Below are positions 26,852 to 36,074 of a stretch of 64,000 nt of DNA, in pieces (position 1 is the first letter of the stretch; every line of letters starts with the position of its first letter). Origin of the DNA: Desertifilum tharense IPPAS B-1220. GTDB lineage: Bacteria; Cyanobacteriota; Cyanobacteriia; Cyanobacteriales; Desertifilaceae. The stretch is taken from the NCBI RefSeq assembly GCF_001746915.1, contig NZ_MJGC01000043.1, forward strand, positions 35,966 through 99,965, written 5' to 3'. Below the pieces are notes generated by a model. The model was not told where the DNA came from. It was given only the letters and a program-made list of their open reading frames with translations, and searched no databases. Position numbers and translations under genes: made by a program.

Positions 26852-27669
26852 GTTAACTCCATGCTTTTAAGCGTTTCTTCGCGAATTAGGTCAAAAATTT
26901 GGCGGTTAAAGCGAATCGCTTCGGGGGAAACCGTCATTTCAGGCGTGCGGGGGCGCTGTAGGGGAACGGTTAACTCCGCCTTGATTCTACCGGGATTCAC
27001 GCCCATAACAAAAATGCGATCGCTCAAGAAAATCGCTTCTTCAATATCGTGGGTAACAAAAATAACGGTTGATTTGACATCATTCCAAATCGCCATCAGC
27101 AACTCTTGCATCATGTGCCGCGTTTGAGCATCCAGCGCCGCAAACGGTTCATCCATTAACAGCACTGAGGGCGAATTGACTAACGCCCGAATAATACTCG
27201 CCCGTTGTTGCATCCCCCCAGAAAGTTGATGCGGATAGGAATTGCGATGCTTGTATAATCCCACGCGGTTGAGATAATCGTTAACTAGGGCTGTACGTTG
27301 CGCTTTGGATACGCCGCGCACCTTTAGCCCAAACTCCACATTCTGAAACGTGGTTTTCCAGGGCAATAGGGAATATTGTTGAAACACAAAGCCGCGATCC
27401 GCCCCTGGTGACGTGACATGGCGCTTATCGACAAACACATGGCCTTGGGTGGGTTTGACAAAATGCGCGATCGCATTCAGAATCGTTGACTTACCGCAAC
27501 CCGATGGCCCCAACAAACACACAAATTCGCCCGGTTTAATCTTGAAGTTCACCGTATCAAAAACATGAACCGTTTGACCCCGGCGTTTGAAAGAAACCGA
27601 CAAATTTTCAACTTCAACTAAACCCTTAACCGGAGCCGTTACACTCGTTTCCACTAACTCAATCATCAT
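26848..27669 (-). CDS. NitT/TauT-type ABC transporter ATPase
   Basis: 273 residues. Walker A GPSGCGKST, Q-loop VFQQYSLLPW, signature LSGGMQQRASIIRAL and Walker B LLMDEPFAALD followed by the switch His in VTHDIEEAIFL. The sequence is of the nitrate/sulfonate/taurine importer class (SsuB, TauB, NrtD-like). It is the last gene of a binding protein - permease - ATPase operon on the minus strand and powers uptake across the inner membrane. Two Met codons at the start (27669, 27666) are both possible. Confidence 0.94.
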   Translation of the reverse strand: MMIELVETSVTAPVKGLVEVENLSVSFKRRGQTVHVFDTVNFKIKPGEFVCLLGPSGCGKSTILNAIAHFVKPTQGHVFVDKRHVTSPGADRGFVFQQYSLLPWKTTFQNVEFGLKVRGVSKAQRTALVNDYLNRVGLYKHRNSYPHQLSGGMQQRASIIRALVNSPSVLLMDEPFAALDAQTRHMMQELLMAIWNDVKSTVIFVTHDIEEAIFLSDRIFVMGVNPGRIKAELTVPLQRPRTPEMTVSPEAIRFNRQIFDLIREETLKSMELT

Positions 27670-27709
27670 TTCCTGAAAAAGATTGCAAAAGGGACATTTA
27701 GAACAACCA

Positions 27710-28573
27710 TTAACCCTTATTGGAGACTCGCCAAGGCATGAGAGCCGTTAACGCCCGATCCACCACTAGGGAACTCAGCGCCCCCATCAAGCCAATTAAC
27801 AACATCCCCATCACAATCGGCGGATAATTGGAAGTCACATAGGATTCCCACGTCATATAGCCGATGCCGTAACGCCCTGCCAGAATTTCTGCCGTTACCA
27901 AGCAAAACCAGGAATTCCCCATACCAATCACTAAACCGCTGGCGATACTGGGTAAAGCCCCCGGAATCACAATTTCTTTGAACACATCCCATTGCTTTGC
28001 CCCTAAGCTTTGCCCGACGCGCAGCAGCAAAACATCAGTCCCTTCCACGCCCTTAATCGTGCTAATTAAGATGGGGAAAAAGGCACCAATGAACGTGATA
28101 TAAATCATTCCGGCTTCGGCGGTTGCAAACATTAAAATCGCCAGCGGAATCCAAGCCACTGCTGGAATGGGTCTTAGAATTTCCAACGGCAGAAACACCA
28201 AATCTTCAATGGCTTTGAACCAGCCAATTAAGACGCCGCAGGAGACGCCTAAAAGGGTGGCGGCTCCAAAACCAATTAACACCCGCATAACGCTGGCTTT
28301 AATATGCACCATCGGATCGCCAGCAAAGAATTTTACCGTTGCCCCAAAGACTTCGAGCGGCGATGGCACAAAGGTAAAGTTAATAAAAACGTTGAAATCG
28401 ATAGTACACAGAATTTGCCAAATCCCGAAGAATAAAATCAGCGAGAGAAACTGCCTAAAGGTGCGATTTTGCCAGAGGGGAAAGGCAACGGGCGGACGCG
28501 GCAGGTAGCGACTCGCGCTTGCTAAAGATCGAGAAAACATGGCTGCCATTGCTGGTTTAGAAGAATTTGCCAT
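27710..28573 (-). CDS. NitT/TauT-type ABC transporter permease
   Basis: 287 residues from the ATG at 28573. A longer frame to 28813 overlaps the binding-protein gene and reads as non-membrane sequence, so it is rejected. About six hydrophobic spans start near residue 45 (LILFFGIWQILC). The coupling-helix motif that docks on the ATPase is seen as IVIPGALPSIASGLVIGMGNSW. Members of this class import nitrate, sulfonates, taurine or pyrimidine precursors. Gap of 56 bases to the binding protein and 40 to the ATPase: one operon. Confidence 0.93.
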   Translation of the reverse strand: MANSSKPAMAAMFSRSLASASRYLPRPPVAFPLWQNRTFRQFLSLILFFGIWQILCTIDFNVFINFTFVPSPLEVFGATVKFFAGDPMVHIKASVMRVLIGFGAATLLGVSCGVLIGWFKAIEDLVFLPLEILRPIPAVAWIPLAILMFATAEAGMIYITFIGAFFPILISTIKGVEGTDVLLLRVGQSLGAKQWDVFKEIVIPGALPSIASGLVIGMGNSWFCLVTAEILAGRYGIGYMTWESYVTSNYPPIVMGMLLIGLMGALSSLVVDRALTALMPWRVSNKG

Positions 28574-28629
28574 CAGAACGCAAAAATGAAGGACAAAGGG
28601 GAAATTGGACTTTCCCCTAGATTGAAAGC

Positions 28630-30129
28630 CTATCGAGGAGCCACTAACAGTGCTTGCTGAGACTGTTGGGCATAAAATTGTTGCAAGTCCTTGAAGGCTG
28701 CAACCCGTCCTCCGGAGGCAGAAGCCGCATTCTGAGCCGCTTCCGCAGATAGAAAGGCGGAGATTTCGTTTCCTGTTTGTACAAAGTAGGAGTTTTCGGC
28801 AAACAGCTTCCAACCGTTTTCGCGATCGTGGACAAATAGGACGTTAGCGGCTTTCCCTTCTTCTTGCAGCTTGGGTAACATCTGTAGCATATTGGCGATT
28901 GAAGCAAAGCTCATCACGGTTTCTTCGCCTTGTACCCAAAGTTGGGCGGCCATTTTCGGGTTCGTGATGGGTTCGTTCGTCAGCGCGTCGTTGCCTGTAA
29001 TGACGTAATTTCCCGCCTCTGCAACCAGGCGATCGTAATCGAGGTTCATTTCCTCAATGGCTTGTCTGAGAAAGCGATCGTCCACCCAGTCCACAATACT
29101 ATCGGGATTAATGCCAGCATCGACGCGCCCTAATTCAGCAAGGGTGGCGACGCTATTTTTCAGCGCAGTTAAATGCACGTCTTCAATAGCGGGGCTTAAG
29201 GCTTGCAACCCAGAAGGACCGAGGAACATATAAACGACTTCTTTTTCGACGCCCGACCATTCTTGGATGTTAGCTGCGATCGCCTCTGGTTCTTCCCGGA
29301 ACATTTGGTTGGCTTCCAAAATTGCTTTTAAGTAAGCAACTACCACTTCCGGATACTGTTCGGCAAAATCAGAGCGAACGACAATCCCGTGTAGCGTCGG
29401 TTTACCTGTTTGCGCCCCATCAAAAATCTTACGCGCAAAACCTCGGAAGGGAAATAACTCGCCAAACGGTACGAAGTCAGCATGAGCATCAATTTGTCCA
29501 GTACGCAGGCTGCTTCCTCCCACTTCGGGAGATTGGCTAATTAATTTGACATCTTGTTCGGGATTGAGATTGGCTGTTTCTAATGCTTTGAGCAACATCC
29601 CATGCGCGGCCGAACCGAAGGGAACCGAAACGGTTTTTCCTCTTAAATCGGCTAAGGAGGTGACAGGGCTATCTTTAGGAACTACAACGGCATTTCCTGC
29701 CCCTGTCGGACTATAAGCTAGCGTTCCAATAAACAGAGAATCGGCGTTGGCAACTTCTTTCTGGAACGTCAGCATATTAATAACCGCCGGAAAGTCTCCC
29801 ATCAGACCAATATCAATCTGTCCGGCGACCATTTTGTTAGTAATCGGTGGCCCTGAAGTGTAGCTAGACCACTCAATTTTATATTCAACATTTTCATATT
29901 TGCCCGTGCGAGGAAGATGCTTTTGCAGCAATTCCATCTCGCGAACCACTGCTCCCCCCACGGCGGTGTTGATGACTTGATCTTGAGTTCCGATGGCAAT
30001 CCGAATGACTTGCCGCCCCCCTGTGGTGTTGCTTGCTGAGGTACTTGCACAGGAACTCATAAATGTAACAGAAATCATCAAGAAGCAAGCGGTAAATCCT
30101 CTTTTCCAGCCAGTTCGTTCTCCTCTCAT
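28630..30129 (-). CDS. ABC transporter substrate-binding lipoprotein with NosL-like C-terminal domain
   Basis: 499 residues, long for this class. The N terminus has a lipobox-like MSSC (Cys27). Residues 40-345 form an NMT1/SsuA-type binding domain (VIRIAIGTQD, DIGLMGDFPA, DLRGKTVSVPFGSAAHGM). After about 375 a second domain follows that resembles the copper chaperone NosL (PKMAAQLWVQ, WKLFAENSYFV, AFLSAEAA, ASGGRVAAFKDL). The Cys and Met metal ligands of true NosL are absent. The binding domain is homologous to the sensor half of the LysR fusion. It captures the ligand outside the membrane for the permease and ATPase downstream. The ligand is unknown; an oxidised sulfur or nitrogen compound is the family expectation. 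Confidence 0.9.
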   Translation of the reverse strand: MRGERTGWKRGFTACFLMISVTFMSSCASTSASNTTGGRQVIRIAIGTQDQVINTAVGGAVVREMELLQKHLPRTGKYENVEYKIEWSSYTSGPPITNKMVAGQIDIGLMGDFPAVINMLTFQKEVANADSLFIGTLAYSPTGAGNAVVVPKDSPVTSLADLRGKTVSVPFGSAAHGMLLKALETANLNPEQDVKLISQSPEVGGSSLRTGQIDAHADFVPFGELFPFRGFARKIFDGAQTGKPTLHGIVVRSDFAEQYPEVVVAYLKAILEANQMFREEPEAIAANIQEWSGVEKEVVYMFLGPSGLQALSPAIEDVHLTALKNSVATLAELGRVDAGINPDSIVDWVDDRFLRQAIEEMNLDYDRLVAEAGNYVITGNDALTNEPITNPKMAAQLWVQGEETVMSFASIANMLQMLPKLQEEGKAANVLFVHDRENGWKLFAENSYFVQTGNEISAFLSAEAAQNAASASGGRVAAFKDLQQFYAQQSQQALLVAPR

Positions 30130-30314
30130 TGGTCGCTTCCTTGACGTTGGTTCTCGACTATTTAATCGATTTCCAACCCTCCAAAGCTGTAAATAGAGCT
30201 ACATAAATTGACCGAGCAACCCTAGCATTCATCACAGTTTCAACTGGACTCATTTTTTTCTTTTATGGGTGCTTTGAAAATCAGTTCAGATTGACATTTT
30301 TCTGAATGAATGAG

Positions 30315-30342
30315 GAAAAACTACCCTTGAGTTTGGCTCAAG
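30315..30342 (-). terminator. Weak terminator at the end of the hydrolase gene
   Basis: CTTGAG (30326-30331) pairs with CTCAAG (30337-30342), overlapping the hydrolase stop codon; on the minus strand the sequence continues GGGTAGTTTTTCC. A short stem with a five-T run. The 200 bases from here to 30129 carry the binding-protein leader, where I see no other clear element. Confidence 0.4.
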
Positions 30343-31792
30343 CAGAGAGCGGAAAACCGGCGGCGAGCAACCATCCGAAGAACAGCGCAGAACCCAGGGC
30401 ATAAACCCAAGCTTGATTGAATAAACCTGCAATGAGAGAAAGAATGCCAATCAGCGGCGGAAATAAGGGCAAAAGCAAGAACATAAACCCCAATTGCGGG
30501 AGATAGTTGAGGGTTAAAACAAATCCACCGATTAAGATGGCACTTTGGGCGAACCACCACAGGAAGCGTTGAGCAATTCCTAGATTTTGCTGGACAATGC
30601 CGGAAGCTAAGAACCAGGGCAAACAGGCGATCGCGATCGGCAACCACAACCTCAACCGCATCGGAATCAGCCACCACTGGAGCCAAACGACTTGCGCCAT
30701 TGCCCCAAAAGCAACCCACAGCAGTGCAAACAGCAAAACACCGAGGCCGATTGTCCGTAGATGGGGACGGGGAATCTGACCTAAAATGGCTAACCACGTC
30801 CCTCCAGCCAGCAAAAACCAGACGCCGACAGCGCCCCCCACCTGAACGCCGCCCAAGGCTTGCAGTTCAAAACGCTGGCTCAAGAGGATTAATCCCACCG
30901 TAGCGACTACTGGCGACGCGATTAAGCCGCCCCAACGCCGAATTTGGGGAATTTTGACCGCCCGCTCTTCCGACGCCCTCAGCAGCGGTGCAACTGTCGT
31001 TAAACCTAACAGCCATCCCAACAGATGCAAGCCATACCAAGCCATGCGCCGATCGGCGTACTGACTCTCTTGGGGGTTGCCAAAGGTGGCATTCAGCCAG
31101 CGCAAGGCGGCTTGATGGCTGGTATCGCTAAATAGGATGGTGATATGTTCGACTCCCGGTATCACCACCAATTCTCGCCCTTCACCTGTGGCTAAATTGG
31201 GGTTCTCGCCGCCTGCTTGGGTTAGCAGTCGTTCGGCATTGCTGACAAATCTGCCCTCGCCGCTACCCGCCTGTAATTGCAGGTTGCGCGGGGCTTCAGG
31301 CGTGACGCTAGCGCCTGTGGGAGAAATGGCAACGGTGGCTGCAAACCGATCGCGATCGCGAACGCCCTGCATCATCACCATACCGCTACCCATAGAATGC
31401 CCTAACAGGGCGAGGCGAGTGGAGTCAATTTCGGGTTGTTCTAAGAGGGCTTGCAGGGCAACATCGAGGTTTTGTTCTAACTCATAGCGTTGCAAGCGGT
31501 TGGCATTCGCCCCATGTCCATCAAAATCCCACAGCATCACCCCATAGCCAGCGCGGGCTAAAACATGGCCATAACCGAGCATCAGTTGCTTAGAACCTGC
31601 AAAACCGTGGGCGATGAGGACTCCGGGAACCGATTGGGCTTGTTGGGGGGCAAGATAGAGGAGGGGGAGGTTATCCTGTTGGAGCGATCGCACTTGCAAC
31701 CCCCATCTAGCCGCCGCAACTCCCCACCAAGATGCGACAATTAACAGGCTGGCAAGTGCCAAAAGTGCCAACCGTTTGCGGCTTAATTTCAT
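30338..31792 (-). CDS. Membrane-anchored alpha/beta hydrolase
   Basis: 484 residues from the ATG at 31792, which overlaps the SDR stop by four bases (ATGA); a longer frame is not supported. Residues 5-25 are a membrane anchor. An alpha/beta-hydrolase domain follows (about 35-250) with VLIAHGFAGSK, the DFDGHGAN turn, nucleophile elbow GHSMGSG and a late acid-His region (VIPGVEHITIL). The last 210 residues are about seven hydrophobic spans. Fusion of a hydrolase to a polytopic membrane domain suggests a lipid or membrane-delivered substrate; none can be named. Translationally coupled to the SDR. Confidence 0.8.
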   Translation of the reverse strand: MKLSRKRLALLALASLLIVASWWGVAAARWGLQVRSLQQDNLPLLYLAPQQAQSVPGVLIAHGFAGSKQLMLGYGHVLARAGYGVMLWDFDGHGANANRLQRYELEQNLDVALQALLEQPEIDSTRLALLGHSMGSGMVMMQGVRDRDRFAATVAISPTGASVTPEAPRNLQLQAGSGEGRFVSNAERLLTQAGGENPNLATGEGRELVVIPGVEHITILFSDTSHQAALRWLNATFGNPQESQYADRRMAWYGLHLLGWLLGLTTVAPLLRASEERAVKIPQIRRWGGLIASPVVATVGLILLSQRFELQALGGVQVGGAVGVWFLLAGGTWLAILGQIPRPHLRTIGLGVLLFALLWVAFGAMAQVVWLQWWLIPMRLRLWLPIAIACLPWFLASGIVQQNLGIAQRFLWWFAQSAILIGGFVLTLNYLPQLGFMFLLLPLFPPLIGILSLIAGLFNQAWVYALGSALFFGWLLAAGFPLSA

Positions 31793-32592
31793 GACTTCCA
31801 ACCAGCCGCTTTTGCAGCTAAACGATCGACAATTCCCGGCGCGATTAATTTTACCCAAGGGATGACTTTCCCTTTGGGGGTCATAATTTGTTCTCGCTGG
31901 CGTTTTTCCATTGCCCTCAGAATTTGCCGAACGCATTCTTCTACAGACATATTTCCCCGACTCTCATCGCGGGGACTGTTGCCCAAAGTTTGCCCATCTG
32001 CCCCGAAAGCGCGTTTGCGGATATCAGTGGCAACAAATCCGGGCGAAACCACCAAAACATCCACCCCTGTTCCTCGCAATTCAATTCGCAGCGTATCGCA
32101 GAAGCCTTGCAGGGCGTGTTTGCTAGCCACATATCCGGTACGGGTGGGAACTGCGGTTTTCCCGCACAGGGAGGAGATGGCAACTAATAGACCTCGGCTA
32201 GTTTTCAGGTAAGGTAAGGCATAGTGGGTGCAGTATACCGCGCCGAGATAGTTGACTTGCATCACCTGCTCAAAGATGGAAAGGTCTGTCACCTGTTCAA
32301 AAGGTGCCAGCATGGAAATTCCGGCATTATTCACCAAAATATCAATTTGCCCAAAGGTGGCGATCGCTTGCTCAATTAGGTGCTGACAGGCTTGGGGTTG
32401 GGTGACATCGGTGGGAATTGCGATCGCATTTCCGCCCCCTTTGTGACACGCATCTGCAACTTCCGCCAGTGCAGTAGCATCGCGTGCTGCTAAAACAAGG
32501 TTCGCCCCTTGTTGAGCTAAGGATAAGGATAAAGTTCGCCCAATTCCTGCCGAAGCCCCTGTAATAATAATGGTTTTATTCGTGAAATGCAC
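31789..32592 (-). CDS. Short-chain dehydrogenase/reductase
   Basis: 267 residues with a Rossmann start TGASAGIG (11-18), NNAG (88-91), catalytic Ser140/141, Tyr154 and Lys158 (GYVASK). A classical SDR that oxidises or reduces alcohols or ketones with NAD(P)H. The C-terminal extension (VIPWVKLIAPGIVDRLAAKA) suggests membrane contact, as in SDRs acting on lipids. Its coupling to the membrane hydrolase downstream supports a shared lipid-like substrate, which is an inference. Confidence 0.9.
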   Translation of the reverse strand: MHFTNKTIIITGASAGIGRTLSLSLAQQGANLVLAARDATALAEVADACHKGGGNAIAIPTDVTQPQACQHLIEQAIATFGQIDILVNNAGISMLAPFEQVTDLSIFEQVMQVNYLGAVYCTHYALPYLKTSRGLLVAISSLCGKTAVPTRTGYVASKHALQGFCDTLRIELRGTGVDVLVVSPGFVATDIRKRAFGADGQTLGNSPRDESRGNMSVEECVRQILRAMEKRQREQIMTPKGKVIPWVKLIAPGIVDRLAAKAAGWKS

Positions 32593-32601
32593 GGCTCCCC
32601 C

Positions 32602-33426
32602 TCACACGCTATCCGGTTCTATCCCTAATTCTCGTAACTTCGCAGCTAACCGTTCAGCCCGCTGACGTTCGGCTTCAGCTTGTCGTTGTGCGGCTTCGAC
32701 TTGCTGCTGTGCAGCTTCAGCTTGTTGTTGTGCAGCTTCAGCTTGTTGTTGTGCGGCTTCAGCTTGCTGCTGTGCGGCTTCTTCGGGTAATAGAACTAAA
32801 TTCCCGTCTGTATCGTAGAACCTTAGCCAAATTGCGGGTTCGCGTTCTATCGTTCCTTCCCAGGTGCCTAGCCAAAAGCCTAAAGTTTCGCACCACAACC
32901 AGCCGCGTTCATTCGGGGTTAATTCCTCGTAGCGCAAATTGGCACCTAAGCGCCATCCTTTCAGCGAGTTGGGATCGAAGGGATGGTAGACAAAGTAATC
33001 AGGGGTGCGAAAGGTGCGTTCGTAAAGCTCTTTTTTGGTGGTGACATCTACTGTGGCGGTACTGCTAGACATCAATTCCACAATGACATCAGGATAACGT
33101 CCCTGTTCTTCCCAAACCACCCAACCTTGGCGGGTGTAAGTGCCATCAATCCCTAAAACAGCGAAAAAATCAGGCCCTCGAAAATCTCGATTTCGAGCTT
33201 GTTCGCTACTGTAGTAGATGAACATATTGCCCCCCGTAAAGAAATCATTACGATCGGCATAGGCATGAGTTAGCGAACGAATCAAGGTATTCATCGCGGT
33301 GCGGTGGCGGTGAGTTTCCAAGGGTTCTCCGTCATCAAAGATTAAGTCTGTGGGTGGCATTGGGGGTTCCCAGTCTACCGCAGGCGATGTTTGGAGATTC
33401 TCGGCTGGAATGATTTCAGTTGACAT
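32602..33426 (-). CDS. Uma2-family protein (DUF820) with Gln/Ala coiled-coil tail
   Basis: 274 residues. The N-terminal 200 residues match the Uma2 nuclease-like fold common in many copies in cyanobacteria (PPTDLIFDDGEPLET, GPDFFAVLGI, YPDVIVELMSSSTATVD, KKELYERTF). The Asp, Glu and Lys of this region resemble a PD-(D/E)XK active site. The last 70 residues are six imperfect copies of the heptad AAQQQAE, a coiled coil coded by a near-perfect 21-base repeat (32690-32790). Molecular role unknown; nuclease activity is inferred from fold only. Ten bases upstream of the SDR on the same strand. Confidence 0.85.
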   Translation of the reverse strand: MSTEIIPAENLQTSPAVDWEPPMPPTDLIFDDGEPLETHRHRTAMNTLIRSLTHAYADRNDFFTGGNMFIYYSSEQARNRDFRGPDFFAVLGIDGTYTRQGWVVWEEQGRYPDVIVELMSSSTATVDVTTKKELYERTFRTPDYFVYHPFDPNSLKGWRLGANLRYEELTPNERGWLWCETLGFWLGTWEGTIEREPAIWLRFYDTDGNLVLLPEEAAQQQAEAAQQQAEAAQQQAEAAQQQVEAAQRQAEAERQRAERLAAKLRELGIEPDSV

Positions 33427-33536
33427 GGTGAAGTCCCCCTACAAGTCTCTGTCCTGAGTTTATCTCTATTCAAGTATTGCGGGGAATTAGGAGGTTAAGG
33501 GTTTGCTGTCCTATTTTTGGGGCTACAGTCAATAAA

Positions 33537-33572
33537 AACGGGTAGGTTAGTCTTAAACTTTTCCTACCCGTT
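33537..33572 (-). terminator. Strong terminator downstream of sir
   Basis: AACGGGTAGG (33537-33546) pairs with CCTACCCGTT (33563-33572). Read on the minus strand the stem is followed by TTTATTG after the final GTT, giving a T-rich tail. It lies 25 bases past the sir stop and separates it from the Uma2 gene. Confidence 0.75.
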
Positions 33573-33596
33573 AATCTATGAAAATTGCGAATTGAG

Positions 33597-35549
33597 TTAT
33601 TCGGCGCTATTTCCAAAGTAAGCATCCACCGCTTCAGCAACCAGTTGCGTCATGGATTTACCATTTTTAGCGGCGGCATCTTTTAACAGGTTGTAGGTGC
33701 GATCGCGCACGCCCACCCGATAGCGGATTTTGCCTAAACTGGTGCTATCTTTAACGGTTGTTGCGGCCTCGGTTTGGGGTTGATAGCTGGCTGCAAAGCG
33801 ACGCAAGGCATCAAAACCGACGCGATGACAAAATTCACCAAAACTTTCGGGTTCTGCCCGTTGCAGGCTTTCCTGTTTGAAGTAGCTGAGAAGGGGTTCT
33901 AAGGTGGCTTCTAAATCCTCACCTTTCATCTTATCGAGGTAAGGTTCTGCTAAACAGGTTTGGCTGGGGTTTCCGCCTAACCAAACTTGATAGGCGTTCG
34001 GTGCTTGTCCCACAAATCCTAATTCTGCCATATACGGTCTAGCACAACCATTCGGGCAGCCAGTCATGCGGATAACGAAGTGTTCTTGCTCTAATCCCAG
34101 TTTATTGAGTAAAGCGCGGATGCGATCTAGGAAACCGGGTAAGGCGCGTTCTGATTCGGCAATGGCTAACCCGCAAGTGGGTAAGGCGGGACAAGCCATA
34201 GAATAGCGCACTAAGGGATCGATTTCGGTAGGATTAATCGTAATGCCGCGATCGCGCAATAGGCGATCGATTTCGATTTGGTCTTCGGGAGCAATTTCGT
34301 ACAAAATGACGTTATGGTTCGCCGTTAGACGCATGGGGAGGTTGAAGCGTTCGACAATTTCCCGCAAGGCACTTTTGAGTTGAAAGTTACCTTCATCTTT
34401 GACTCGACCATTTTCAATGGAAATTCCTACAAACAGTTTCCCGTCGCCTTGTTCGTTCCAACCTAAATAGTCACGATATTCAAAGGCGGGTAAAGGACGG
34501 AAGGGTTCGATGGGTTTGCCAAAATAGCGTTCGACGGTTTGGCGGAATTTATCAACGCCCCAATCGTGCAGCAGATATTTCATTCTGGCATGACGGCGTT
34601 CGGCGCGATCGCCATAATCCCGTTGCGTGGCGACAATGGCTTTCACCAGATCGTACACATCATCTTTGGCCACATAACCAATCGGATCGGCTAGACGGGC
34701 AAAGGTTTCCTCTTTATTATGGGTTCGTCCTAACCCACCGCCAGCATAGACGTTAAAGCCTTCCAATTCGCCAGCATCGTTGAGTAGAACGACTAAACTC
34801 AGGTCATTGGTAAACAGGTCAATGGAGTTATCGCCCGGTACCGTCACGGTAATTTTAAACTTGCGCGGCATATAGCGATCGCCATAAATCGGTTCCTCTT
34901 TGCCGTGAATGAGGGTACCGTTGCCATTACTTTCTCTGGCGGCTTTGACTTCGGGTGCTTCTTCGGCGCTGATTGCCTTTTCCCCATCTAACCAAATCTC
35001 GTAATACGCCCCTGTCTGGGGCCGCAGCAGGTCGGCAATCTTATCAGCGTACTCCCAGGCGTATTGGTAATCTGGACGGGTCTTATAGGGCGCAGGCGGG
35101 GCCATAACGTTACGATTGAGGTCGCCACAAGCGCCTAATGTGGAACCCATGTTTTGGACGATGGTGGCAATTGCCGCTTTCAGATTCTTCTTGAGAATGC
35201 CGTGGAGTTGAAAGCCTTGACGGGTGGTAACGCGCAGAGTCCCGTTACCATATTGGTCAGATAAGTTATCTAACGCCAGATACAGTTGAGGAGGGATAAA
35301 GCCACCTGGATTGCGCGTCCGCAACATGAACTGGTAGTCTTTCTCTTGACCTTTAACGCGGTTATCCCGGTTGTCCTGCTGATACGAACCGTGAAATTTG
35401 AGGATCTGGATCGCGTCGTTAGAAAAATGTGTAGTGTCTTCTAATAGCTCTGAGGCGACAGGTTCGCGCAAATAGTTACTATTTTCTTTAAGGTCTTCGA
35501 CTTTAGAGCGTTTTTGAGTTTCAGCAGAGGGGGTTAAGGTTTGAGCCAT
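33597..35549 (-). CDS. sir: Ferredoxin-dependent sulfite reductase
   Basis: 650 residues. It reduces sulfite to sulfide with six electrons from ferredoxin in sulfate assimilation. The siroheme/4Fe-4S cysteines are CPALPTC (C-x5-C) and TGCPNGC (C-x3-C) near residues 455 and 500. Length and the N-terminal block ([19 protein letters not shown]) favour sulfite over nitrite reductase (about 510 residues). The last 45 residues ([19 protein letters not shown], then [13 protein letters not shown]) look like a ribbon-helix-helix, an addition to the catalytic core. Near a sulfonate-type importer and exporters, so it may also deal with sulfite released from organosulfur compounds. Confidence 0.93.
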   Translation of the reverse strand: MAQTLTPSAETQKRSKVEDLKENSNYLREPVASELLEDTTHFSNDAIQILKFHGSYQQDNRDNRVKGQEKDYQFMLRTRNPGGFIPPQLYLALDNLSDQYGNGTLRVTTRQGFQLHGILKKNLKAAIATIVQNMGSTLGACGDLNRNVMAPPAPYKTRPDYQYAWEYADKIADLLRPQTGAYYEIWLDGEKAISAEEAPEVKAARESNGNGTLIHGKEEPIYGDRYMPRKFKITVTVPGDNSIDLFTNDLSLVVLLNDAGELEGFNVYAGGGLGRTHNKEETFARLADPIGYVAKDDVYDLVKAIVATQRDYGDRAERRHARMKYLLHDWGVDKFRQTVERYFGKPIEPFRPLPAFEYRDYLGWNEQGDGKLFVGISIENGRVKDEGNFQLKSALREIVERFNLPMRLTANHNVILYEIAPEDQIEIDRLLRDRGITINPTEIDPLVRYSMACPALPTCGLAIAESERALPGFLDRIRALLNKLGLEQEHFVIRMTGCPNGCARPYMAELGFVGQAPNAYQVWLGGNPSQTCLAEPYLDKMKGEDLEATLEPLLSYFKQESLQRAEPESFGEFCHRVGFDALRRFAASYQPQTEAATTVKDSTSLGKIRYRVGVRDRTYNLLKDAAAKNGKSMTQLVAEAVDAYFGNSAE

Positions 35550-35750
35550 AAGAACTACCGTACAACTACGTCCGTGAGCTATTGATTTGAGAGGGAATTC
35601 GCTTTAGCCTGAAAGGGCTTGTCAATAATACCTATAATCCGGTCGGGATTTCGGTGAATATTTCAATCTTAGCGAAAGTTGGGTACAGGGGGACGAGACT
35701 GGGACATCGCCCAAAATCATCAAGGTTTCTATTTTAAGACACTGGGAATC

Positions 35751-35783
35751 CCTAGGGAGGCGATCGCGCATCGCTTCCCTAGG
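35751..35783. promoter_or_regulatory. Long hairpin in the sir / small-protein spacer
   Basis: CCTAGGGAGGCGAT (35751-35764) pairs with ATCGCTTCCCTAGG (35770-35783) over 14 positions with one G-T wobble and a five-base loop. It sits 32 bases upstream of the ATG at 35815 and would form in that gene's leader. It contains a HIP1 octamer. No T run follows, so it is not a simple terminator. Confidence 0.6.
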
Positions 35784-35814
35784 ATCGAAGCTACATTCAA
35801 CAGGCGAGGAAAAA

Positions 35815-36069
35815 ATGCCAGACTCAATCATGTATGACTATGACGCGTTTGTCGTGTTAGAACCCAACCAACCCGAACAGTTTCTCAGCCCAGAAGAGTT
35901 GCTAGAAAAACTCAAAGGGGTTTTAGCCCAACAAGACAACCTACCTAGAGATTTGCAAAAATTCTCCACCTTGGACGAACAAGCCCAATATTTAATGGAA
36001 ATTGCCTGCGAATTTACCATAAGTCCCGGTCATTATCTGCAATGGTATGCGGTGCGACTGGAAAAATAG
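35815..36069 (+). CDS. Small conserved-looking protein, function unknown
   Basis: 84 residues, acidic, soluble, no signal. Features seen: a Glu-rich N-terminal half (EPNQPEQFLSPEELLEKLKG), then a helical C-terminal part ending CEFTISPGHYLQWYAVRLEK. GAGG lies close before the ATG. I do not recognise a named family. Convergent with the DUF2854 gene, five bases apart. Confidence 0.65.
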   Translation: MPDSIMYDYDAFVVLEPNQPEQFLSPEELLEKLKGVLAQQDNLPRDLQKFSTLDEQAQYLMEIACEFTISPGHYLQWYAVRLEK

Positions 36070-36074
36070 ACCTT

